DNA from: an uncultured Lachnospiraceae bacterium
Lineage (GTDB): Bacteria > Bacillota > Clostridia > Lachnospirales > Lachnospiraceae
Assembly (NCBI GenBank): GCA_910578795.1
Contig: CAJTSD010000003.1
Span: forward strand, 105,099-169,098
Length of the DNA stretch: 64,000 bases
Direction: 5' to 3'
The position numbers were made by a program, and so were the translations under genes. Below are positions 52,901-59,192 of this stretch, piece after piece. How positions within the stretch are numbered: position 1 is the stretch's first letter; the number at the start of each line of letters is the position of its first letter. The notes under the pieces were generated by a model that had not been told where the DNA came from, did no database searches, and saw only the letters and a list, made by a program, of their open reading frames with translations.

Positions 52901-52978
52901 CGGGTCGAAAATTCGTACGCACGGCGGTATAACCATATTAAGGAAATCTTGATGGATTATTTTGAGAAGCGGCGGTAA
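49946..52978 (+). CDS. SF1 helicase with C-terminal DUF2726-type nuclease-like domain
   Basis: A 1010-residue protein starting at 49946 (AGGAGG upstream). The N-terminal part (about 1-340) has no recognised motif; its first 90 residues may be a small sensor-like domain. An SF1 (Upf1/UvrD-like) helicase core follows: motif I GPPGTGKTNT (about 348), motif II DEASQC (about 609), motif III GDPQQLNPV (about 633), and near the end GTVHAFQGDEKDI and LINVATSRAKDKL (motifs V and VI). The last 110 residues (FVVYEKQQ, AIELDGKEHF, RRDQQKNEIC) match DUF2726, a PD-(D/E)XK-like fold. Such helicase-nuclease fusions are found in defence or repair settings. It lies in accessory DNA beside a collapsed nuclease gene. 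Confidence 0.88.
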   Translation: MNTVARDIFQAIHEGKWLKIEYKNKEEQITKYWIGICDINVRKRSLSVEGLHLGQYSVCHFDCIFIDSIRSSQVIEGSYCPINQKLIEDISLNPHKYKTVFDHIPNLKILNYLETCNRMDTVPYYDNFELIRYIDRDSFNGESYQLSQEQFREIVKHFEYKMEKAKPNNGRLTIQRLAINVLSIHTNRGLYALAYRKLNLDVKRHVLRPDEEITLCTEFKVEGKKESIRYYLDAEEYELLNDFENNQEKIKNIITARNRQIMGVDDMPYIIGIGTDIALDLHDEYKAIIEMYHKGEVTFPMKAFFGDLLERPRRSKTYPIALINKNINLDQLLAIHNAMKYPVAYIQGPPGTGKTNTIINTIVTAFFNNRTVLFSSYNNVPIDTVFYKLSNLEYHGNIIPFPVLRLGNDTKIREAIVYIKKLYEKAQGIPVYDTTLDKRKGDRIARAKALSDMLKRYEDMLELTERSETLQRLLEYQNKKGNEGAMIPFQADLQGRQLEQVKREMEKIGTVTEQDALNLLDQNEEEFVQYLYYTSVRYIKQLGQKKYEDFMGILDMEEGDKQTEAFRRYFKNAENVKKMQKVFPIMITTCISAHRIGEPKPLFHMVILDEASQCNTAVSLVPIIRGENVMLVGDPQQLNPVILLGEVNNLYLRKKYHITDEYDYRKNSIYKTYLACDSVSDEILLHNHYRCHKKIIEFNNRKYYNSRLNICSSGAEEEPLVYIDVQNGSSTVKNTAPEEVRAMIYFAKLNKEKSIGVITPFVNQRKLIEDAIKQEHLENISCGTVHAFQGDEKDIVLFSTAISEQTQAGTYAWLKNNKELINVATSRAKDKLVVLSDMKNVNRLHESGDDDLYELIDYVRKNGETKVTQKQANSRALGVKPFSTATEEAFLANLSHALENIWMSRNRYVIHKEVPISQVFEENVSNDSLFYMGRFDFVVYEKQQKDEIPMLAIELDGKEHFQDEAVKRRDQQKNEICRAHHLQIIRVENSYARRYNHIKEILMDYFEKRR

Positions 52979-52992
52979 ATTCGGGGTTTGGA

Positions 52993-53609
52993 GTGTTCAT
53001 TGTTTTTGACAGGATTTCCGAGAAGATGGCAGAAACAGATGCGGTAATTTCCTTGAATAAGTTGTGTGATTTTATGCAGCGGTATTATGGAAAAAGTCCG
53101 ATTATTCTGTTAGATGAGTATGACACGCCGATGCAGGAAGCATATGTTAATGGGTATTGGGATAAGCTTGTGGCGTTTACAAGAAACTTATTTAATTCAA
53201 CCTTTAAGACGAGTCCATTTTTAGGACGCGCGATTTTGACAGGAATTACAAAAGGAAAAATTCTTCAAAGAAAGGGCAGCCAGAGCGTTTTTATCATGGC
53301 TTTGTACTTGGATTAATGGTGGAGCTGTCCGACCGGTATACGATTGCCTCAAACCGTGAGAGTGGGTTCGGGCGTTATGACGTGATGTTGAAACCGAAAA
53401 AAGACAATTTAATAGACGACGTAATTATTATGGAGTTTAAAGTACACCGTCCCCAAAAAGAGAAAAGTTTGGAGGAAACGGTACAGGCGGCACTTTCTCA
53501 AATAGAAGAAAAGCAATACGCCGCCGCCTTAGAATCAGAAGGCATACCTGCCTGCCGCATTCGCAAATACGGTTTTGCATTTGAGGGAAAAAATGTCCTT
53601 ATTGGATAG
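52993..53609 (+). pseudogene. collapsed AAA-ATPase-like / PDDEXK_9 gene
   Basis: The first frame (GTG 52993) holds the Walker-B region of an AAA-ATPase-like protein (SPIILLDEYDTPMQEAY) and then ILTGITKGK. Just after this, at about 53265-53285, the sequence jumps to the C-terminal nuclease-like part in another frame (ERFYHGFVLGLMVELSDRY, SGFGRYDVMLKP, IIMEFKVHRPQKEKSLEE), which is the PD-(D/E)XK_9 domain with its E-x-K. The N-terminus with Walker A and about 200 or more central residues are missing. The family (DUF1703-like) is often seen in many copies in gut anaerobes. Inactive here. Confidence 0.8.
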
Positions 53610-53626
53610 AATAGCCAAACTATTAT

Positions 53627-53658
53627 AAATATCCGTTGTAAAGAACGGATATTTATTT
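53627..53658. terminator. terminator behind the collapsed nuclease gene
   Basis: AAATATCCGTT (53627-53637) and AACGGATATTT form an 11-bp perfect stem with a six-base loop, followed by ATTTTA. Confidence 0.8.
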
Positions 53659-53700
53659 TATAATCAAACATATAAATTGAAAGCTACGAAGGAGGCAACC

Positions 53701-54114
53701 ATGCTTGATATAATACCTGACGCAGAACAAATGACAACTTTGGTTGGAGAACCTTTATTTGAGATATGGAACAAATTATGTGCTCAAATTGACGAACAAT
53801 ATGATATGGATTGTCTGTGGGACAAAGGCGGTAAAGCCTGGACATATGAATATAAATACCGTCGAGGCGGTAAAACGCTATGTGCACTTTATGCAAGAGA
53901 AAATTGTGTAGGATTTATGATTATCTTAGGAAAAGAGGAACGCTTAAAATTTGAAAAAGACAGAGAACATTACGGGGAGGAAGTTCAAAAAATTTATGAT
54001 GAAACACAAACTTATCACGACGGGAAATGGATGATGTTTAAGCCGACAGACACTTCTTTGTTTGATGATTTTATCAGATTATTGAGCATTAAAAGAAAAC
54101 CAAATAGAAAATAG
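53701..54114 (+). CDS. DUF3788 family protein
   Basis: A 137-residue protein starting at 53701 with GGAGG six bases upstream; the in-frame codon at 53677 is rejected. The pattern WDKGGKAWTYEYKYRRGGKTLCALYA and GKEERLKFEKDRE and a closing DGKWMMF match DUF3788, small proteins of unknown function found in many Firmicutes and Bacteroidetes. No catalytic residues can be named. It is 21 bp upstream of the dehydrogenase gene. Confidence 0.85.
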   Translation: MLDIIPDAEQMTTLVGEPLFEIWNKLCAQIDEQYDMDCLWDKGGKAWTYEYKYRRGGKTLCALYARENCVGFMIILGKEERLKFEKDREHYGEEVQKIYDETQTYHDGKWMMFKPTDTSLFDDFIRLLSIKRKPNRK

Positions 54115-54135
54115 AGAAAAAAGGAGATATAAACC

Positions 54136-55092
54136 ATGAAACTCGTAATTTTAGAAAAAAACAGTTTAGGAACCGATTTGGATATTTCGTTTTATAATGA
54201 TTTCGGGGAAACTGTTTATTACGAAAACACAACGGCAGACGAGGTCGTGCAGCGTGTTGAGGATGCGGATATCATTATTGCAAACAAAGCGCCGTTAAAT
54301 AAGGAGACGCTTAGCGGGGCAAAGAACCTAAAGATTATCTGCGAAACCGCGACAGGCTACAACAATGTTGACCTTGATTTTTGCAAGGCACATGGTATCC
54401 GCGTAACAAACGTGGTAGGATATTCCACGCCAATCGTAGCGCAGCACACGTTTGCAATGGCGCTTTATTTGTTGGAAAAGCTGCCGGTTTACGATACATA
54501 TGTCAAAAACGGGAATTATGAAAAGTGTCCGATTTTCACATGCTTCGAGCCGTTTTTTACGGAGCTTGAGGGAAAGACATGGGGCATTGTCGGACTTGGA
54601 AATATTGGCAGAAAGGTGGCGGAAATTGCAAAGGTATTCGGGTGCCGCGTAATTTATTTTTCTGCATCAGGAAAGAATGCCACAACAGATTATGAGCGCG
54701 TGGATTTTGATACGCTGCTTGCCCAAAGTGATATTTTGTCGCTGCACTGCCCGCTGACGGACAGGACGCAGAATATCATCAATGCGCAGGCGCTTGCAAA
54801 AATGAAGAAAACGGCAATTTTGATTAATGTGGCACGCGGTCCGGTGGTGGACGAGCAGGCGCTTTATGACGCACTCGTAAATGGCACAATCGCGGCGGCG
54901 GGGTTAGACGTGCTTGTGAAGGAGCCGATTGCGGCAGACAATCCGCTTGGCAAAATCAAGGACAGCACGAAGCTTTTGATTACGCCGCATATGGCATGGG
55001 GCAGCCACGAGGCAAGGGAGCGGTGTGCAAAAGAGGTTTATCAGAACATTGAGAGCTTTTTGAACGGAAAAGAACGAAATATTGTAATATAA
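54136..55092 (+). CDS. NAD-dependent D-2-hydroxyacid dehydrogenase
   Basis: A 318-residue enzyme. The Rossmann motif GLGNIGRKVAEI (about 154-165), the arginine signature NVARGPVVDEQAL (about 233-245) and the catalytic His in TPHMAWGS (about 284-291) are those of the D-isomer-specific 2-hydroxyacid dehydrogenase family. It reduces a 2-keto acid such as hydroxypyruvate or glyoxylate, or oxidises the hydroxyacid; the exact substrate is not readable. AAAGGAG at about 54120 is the ribosome site. Confidence 0.92.
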   Translation: MKLVILEKNSLGTDLDISFYNDFGETVYYENTTADEVVQRVEDADIIIANKAPLNKETLSGAKNLKIICETATGYNNVDLDFCKAHGIRVTNVVGYSTPIVAQHTFAMALYLLEKLPVYDTYVKNGNYEKCPIFTCFEPFFTELEGKTWGIVGLGNIGRKVAEIAKVFGCRVIYFSASGKNATTDYERVDFDTLLAQSDILSLHCPLTDRTQNIINAQALAKMKKTAILINVARGPVVDEQALYDALVNGTIAAAGLDVLVKEPIAADNPLGKIKDSTKLLITPHMAWGSHEARERCAKEVYQNIESFLNGKERNIVI

Positions 55093-55159
55093 AGTACGAA
55101 AAGAAATTCTAATACTCACAGCAAAGGCTGTTTCGTAAAGAATTTCTAAATTTCGTACT
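55093..55159. repeat. nested inverted repeat C between dehydrogenase and MATE genes
   Basis: AGTACGAAA plus AGAAATTCT (55093-55110) pair with AGAATTTCT plus TTTCGTACT (55139-55159), with a three-base bulge. The loop contains ACAGC/GCTGT around AAAG. It begins on the stop codon of the preceding gene, as repeat B element 1 does. Confidence 0.65.
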
Positions 55160-55160
55160 G

Positions 55161-55196
55161 AAAGAACGCAAAGAGAGCGTTCTTTATAGGTTTTTG
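55161..55196 (+). terminator. hairpin behind repeat C, probable terminator
   Basis: AAAGAACGC (55161-55169) pairs with GCGTTCTTT (55177-55185), followed after five bases by TTTTT. It lies 20 bp before the MATE start, so partial read-through is likely. Confidence 0.6.
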
Positions 55197-55215
55197 AAAA
55201 GGATAGAGAAATAAA

Positions 55216-56562
55216 ATGGAGCAGGATTTGACAAAGGGTAATCTTTGGAAGCAGATATTTGTGTTCAGTCTCCCTTTGATGATTTCTAATTTATTACAGG
55301 TGTTATTTAATATGGCGGACATTGCCGTTGTGGGACGCTTCGCAGGCTCCATTGCTTTAGGAGCGGTCGGTTCCACGACAACGCTTGTCACACTGTTTAC
55401 AGGTTTTCTGATTGGTATGGCAGGCGGTGTCAATGTCCTGATTGCGCGGTATTTGGGGGCAAAAAGACCAAAGGACGTGGAGGACGCGACACATACGGCA
55501 GTGATAATCTGTCTGTTTACGGGGATTGTCATTATGGCGGCAGGTCTGCTGTTTGCGCATGATATTTTAAGTCTGTTGCATACAAAGGACGAACTGATTG
55601 CGGGAGCAGCGCTGTATCTTCGTATTTATTTTCTTGGTATGCCGGCGCTTGCCGTTTACAATTACGGCAATGCGGTGTTCAGCGCGGTGGGAAATACGAA
55701 AAAGCCGCTATATTATCTGACGGCGGCGGGGATTATCAATATTGTACTGAACCTGTTTTTTGTGATTGTATGTAAATTGGACGTGGCGGGTGTTGCGCTT
55801 GCAAGCGTGATTTCGCAGTATATTTCGGCGGCTTTGATTTTGGGTTCGCTGTTTCGCAGCAAGGAAGTGTACGGACTTTGTTTTTCAAGGCTTCGTCTGA
55901 ATGTAAAGATGGCGTCGGCGATTATGACGATTGGATTTCCGTCCGCCGTGCAGTATGGGATTTTTCAGCTTGCGAATCTGTTTATCCAGTTTGGCGTCAA
56001 TACTTTTGACGCGACAATGGTGGCAGGCAATTCGGCGGCGGCAAATGCGGACGGACTGGTGTATGATGTGATGGCGGCATTTTACACGGCGTGCAGCAGT
56101 TTTATCGGGCAGAACTACGGGGCGCGCGACAAAGAGCGCGTGCGGAAAACATATATGATAACGCTGGCGTATTCGTTTGGCGCTGGTGCGGTGCTTGGTC
56201 TTTTGCTAGAGCTGTTTGGACGGCAGTTTTTGGGATTATTTACACCGGAAACCGCAGTGATTGACGCAGGAATGAAACGACTTGTGATTATGGGATTTTC
56301 TTACGCTTTTTCCGCGTTTATGGATAACGCGATTGCGGCGTCAAGGGGGCTTGGTAAGAGTGTTGTGCCGACGGTGATTGTGATTATGGGTTCCTGCGTT
56401 TTCCGAATTATATGGGTTTATACGGTGTTTGCTTACTTTAGGACAATACCGTCGCTATATCTGCTCTATATTTTCTCATGGAGCATTACGGCGATTGTGG
56501 AGATGATATATTTTCGGGGGGTTTTTCGAAAACAGTTCAGCAGGCAGATGGCGGGGGTGTAA
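55216..56562 (+). CDS. MATE family efflux protein
   Basis: A 448-residue, 12-helix MATE transporter, third in the window. The opening EQDLTKGNLWKQIFVFSLPLM and FNMADIAVVGRFAGSIALGAVGS are typical of the clostridial MATE subgroup; the second half has the internal duplicate (IQFGVNTFDATMVAGNSAAANA). The start has a weak AAGGATAG site. Substrate unknown; no regulator is adjacent. Confidence 0.9.
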   Translation: MEQDLTKGNLWKQIFVFSLPLMISNLLQVLFNMADIAVVGRFAGSIALGAVGSTTTLVTLFTGFLIGMAGGVNVLIARYLGAKRPKDVEDATHTAVIICLFTGIVIMAAGLLFAHDILSLLHTKDELIAGAALYLRIYFLGMPALAVYNYGNAVFSAVGNTKKPLYYLTAAGIINIVLNLFFVIVCKLDVAGVALASVISQYISAALILGSLFRSKEVYGLCFSRLRLNVKMASAIMTIGFPSAVQYGIFQLANLFIQFGVNTFDATMVAGNSAAANADGLVYDVMAAFYTACSSFIGQNYGARDKERVRKTYMITLAYSFGAGAVLGLLLELFGRQFLGLFTPETAVIDAGMKRLVIMGFSYAFSAFMDNAIAASRGLGKSVVPTVIVIMGSCVFRIIWVYTVFAYFRTIPSLYLLYIFSWSITAIVEMIYFRGVFRKQFSRQMAGV

Positions 56563-56596
56563 TATGTGTGGTTTGTGAAAGGAGTATTGTTTCAAG

Positions 56597-57289
56597 ATGA
56601 AAAAATGCATAATCATGATTGCGGTTCTATTGATAATGACTATATTTACGGCTTGCGGAAAAACAGAGAATCCTGTTTGGCTTCCGGAACGGGAGGACAT
56701 TATATCAATTGGTGTTTCCGATGGTGACAAATTGGCGTTTTCACCAAATACGGCGGAGGAAGCAACGGCGTTTATTGACGCATTTTATGCCATTTTGTCT
56801 GATATGAAAATGTCCAACATGGAGTCTATAACAGATGCACCGGTAAATCAAGACTATATTACAATATCCTTAAACTGCCATGACACGGTAACGACACTTT
56901 ATTATTATAAAGATAAAAACACGGAGTATGTGGAGCAGCCTTATCAGGGGATTTATATCCCAAAATCGTCGTTGGAGGAAAAAATAGAGGAATTATATCG
57001 CATTGCCGAACAAAATCCGCCTGTGACAGAAACCTTTCAGGCGATTGTGCTGGAGTGTTCGGACACGTCTATTTTGGCAGAGCCTGTGGAAGGTTCCTTA
57101 GAATTGGATTCCGCTGACCAATTTCACATACCAAATATAGAAGGAACGCAGCTTCAGGCGGGTGATGTGATTGAAATTGCGTATGACGGGAGCCTTCTGG
57201 AAACGTATCCGGTGCAGTTAGGGGAAGTATATAGCATTACCTTGATAGAGCAGGCGAAAGCGGATTCTATGTGGGATAAAATAGAATAA
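56597..57289 (+). CDS. lipoprotein with DUF5301- and DUF3221-like domains
   Basis: A 230-residue lipoprotein: signal peptide and lipobox FTAC (Cys20). Residues about 27-135 (WLPEREDIISIGVSDGDKL to YRIAEQ) resemble DUF5301. Residues about 145-225 (FQAIVLECSDTSILAEPVEGS to YSITLIEQ) match DUF3221, an OB-like fold in secreted clostridial and bacillar proteins. Function unknown. GAAAGGAG before 56597 supports the start. It lies 34 bp behind the MATE gene. Confidence 0.75.
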   Translation: MKKCIIMIAVLLIMTIFTACGKTENPVWLPEREDIISIGVSDGDKLAFSPNTAEEATAFIDAFYAILSDMKMSNMESITDAPVNQDYITISLNCHDTVTTLYYYKDKNTEYVEQPYQGIYIPKSSLEEKIEELYRIAEQNPPVTETFQAIVLECSDTSILAEPVEGSLELDSADQFHIPNIEGTQLQAGDVIEIAYDGSLLETYPVQLGEVYSITLIEQAKADSMWDKIE

Positions 57290-57355
57290 TCAGTCCAATT
57301 TCGGAACGGGATTTGGGTATCAGTATAGAAGAGAATACAATAGAAATTTATATGA

Positions 57356-57525
57356 ATAAGAAATGGATTTTTTAGTCATTATGATGCGGAGCAGGGAGCT
57401 TGGCGTGTGAAGGTTGGGGATTGGGTTGTTTCGGTTGGTAGCTCGGGTGAGGATATTCGGGGGAGGGTGGAAATTGCAGCCTTTGTTGACACGGGGAGGG
57501 GGGGAGGGTATAATGGGGAAAAATA
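57356..57525 (+). pseudogene. remnant of a GH3 glycosidase C-terminus
   Basis: A start-less frame encodes HYDAEQGAWRVKVGDWVVSVG followed by SSGEDIR. This is the pattern of the fibronectin III-like domain (Y-D, W, PG-x-F-x-V-x-VG, SS-x-DIR) closing family 3 beta-glucosidases. The rest of the gene is absent and the frame runs out in a G-rich stretch. It fills most of the 262-bp gap before the zinc-ribbon gene. Confidence 0.5.
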
Positions 57526-57551
57526 AAAGAACAGGATGAGAGAGGAGAAAC

Positions 57552-59192
57552 GTGATTCACATGTATTGCAAAAATTGCGGAAAGGAACTGCAGGACGGTG
57601 CAAAGGTTTGCCCATTTTGCAATGAAAAAACACAGGAGGACGAAAAAGACAAAGGGGGAAGGCAGGCGGGAAGCAGCAGGACGGTTTATCTGATTGGCGC
57701 AGGACTGGGGCTTGCTATTGTTCTTGCGGTATTTTTCATTATGCGGGGTGGAACGCATGAATCGGCGCCGGAAGCAGAGGAAGCGGCTTTGGCAGTGGCG
57801 ACGGCAGAACAGGAAAGCAGCGCGGGGGAATCGGAGCAGGCGCAGGAGAGTATACAAGAAACGACACAGGTTCAATTGGAAACGGAGCATGAGGAATCGG
57901 TGGAAGAAAGCAGCACCGAAGCACAGGAACGAGTGGTTTCCTATGTAAAAAGCGTATTGTTGGAGGATTCAAAGACATACGAATATTGGTATGATGAGGA
58001 CGGGGATTTTATCCGTGAGGAGTGCGACGATTTCGCCAATGATGAGTACGACTATAGTCTCACCATGGAATATCTACGGGACGAAAATGGAAACAAAATT
58101 CCCGGGGACAAAAACAGAATGGAGACACTGCTTACGTTTTTTAAGTACTATAGCGATTGGTTTCCTCTGCTTCAAAACAGCGGATATCTCATTTATAAGG
58201 CGGAAAGCTCTGACGGTTTTTTTATGGAGAACAAATATGACGGACAGAACAGACTGGTGGAGAGTAGGATAGAAGACGGTATAGTGACGTATACGTATGA
58301 GGAAAGTGATGGACAGACAAAGGTGAATTGTACATTTGTGTGTGACGACGACCTTTCATCGCGGTGGCATCCGGAGCATCCGGATTATGCGTCAGTGACC
58401 TATGACGCGAATGGATGTCTGACAGAATATGAAGTAAATACGTGGCTCAAGGCAGATGAGGGGTATTCCATCTATAGACAAAAGTTTGAATATGATTCGG
58501 AAGGGAAGGTGACGCAAAGGTCGGAGTACCGCTACGATCCCGAGCTTGACTCAGAGAGCGAATTTGTGCACGAATATGCGTATGATGATAAAGGAAACAT
58601 GATAAAAGATACCAGCAAATCCAGCTACAATAATGAATCCGGTGATGGATCCAGTGACGAATATCAATACAACGAAAACGGCGATCCCATACAGAGAGAC
58701 TCCTATAACGATTCTGTCATTTGGGAATATGATGAGAAAGGGCGTTTGACCTGTAAAACGGATTATTATTTTTCAGGGGGTGTAGGCGCTCCAGTAATAG
58801 AGTTCATGTATGAGTATGAATATGACAACGGGGACAGACCGCAGACAGTTTATTTCAATGCGAAGGAAGACGACAAAACAACAGCGTATAAAGTAGGCTA
58901 TCGGTATGATGCGCAGGGACGCCTGACGGAAATATTAATGGATGACAAAGCTGTTATTAAGGCTTCTTATGCGGCTGACGGAGCGCTGACAAATTTGGTT
59001 GATGACAGAGATGTATATGAATATAGCCGTTGGGTAAGTGAATTGATAACGAATCCCTTATTGGAAATTTTGCCGGAGCGTATGAAAGAGGTATATTCAC
59101 CGGAGTTTCCAAACACGGGAGACAAAATCGGCGTCGATATTGCCGTTGTGCTTGCCGACACTACAATTGAATACAGAGAGGAAGCAGAATGA
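57552..59192 (+). CDS. zinc-ribbon membrane protein with YD-like repeat outer part
   Basis: A 546-residue protein, probably starting with GTG at 57552 (GGAG at 57542; an ATG at 57561 is an alternative). The N-terminal zinc ribbon has CKNCGKEL then CPFCNEK (residues about 5-28). A membrane helix follows at about 42-62, then a Glu/Ser/Gln-rich linker to about 125. The remainder has at least ten irregular repeats of Y-D-x-x-G-x-(L/I/V)-(T/x) type (YDGQNRLVESR, YDEKGRLTCK, YDAQGRLTEI), which resemble RHS/YD repeats. TATAAT at 57510-57515 may be its promoter. Overlaps the next gene by four bases. Confidence 0.8.
   Translation: MIHMYCKNCGKELQDGAKVCPFCNEKTQEDEKDKGGRQAGSSRTVYLIGAGLGLAIVLAVFFIMRGGTHESAPEAEEAALAVATAEQESSAGESEQAQESIQETTQVQLETEHEESVEESSTEAQERVVSYVKSVLLEDSKTYEYWYDEDGDFIREECDDFANDEYDYSLTMEYLRDENGNKIPGDKNRMETLLTFFKYYSDWFPLLQNSGYLIYKAESSDGFFMENKYDGQNRLVESRIEDGIVTYTYEESDGQTKVNCTFVCDDDLSSRWHPEHPDYASVTYDANGCLTEYEVNTWLKADEGYSIYRQKFEYDSEGKVTQRSEYRYDPELDSESEFVHEYAYDDKGNMIKDTSKSSYNNESGDGSSDEYQYNENGDPIQRDSYNDSVIWEYDEKGRLTCKTDYYFSGGVGAPVIEFMYEYEYDNGDRPQTVYFNAKEDDKTTAYKVGYRYDAQGRLTEILMDDKAVIKASYAADGALTNLVDDRDVYEYSRWVSELITNPLLEILPERMKEVYSPEFPNTGDKIGVDIAVVLADTTIEYREEAE

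Noticed and set aside
57372..57890. Minus-strand frame of 172 residues opposite the zinc-ribbon gene
   Set aside because: It is Pro/Ser/Leu/Cys-rich shadow sequence without ribosome site and conflicts with a clear gene on the plus strand.
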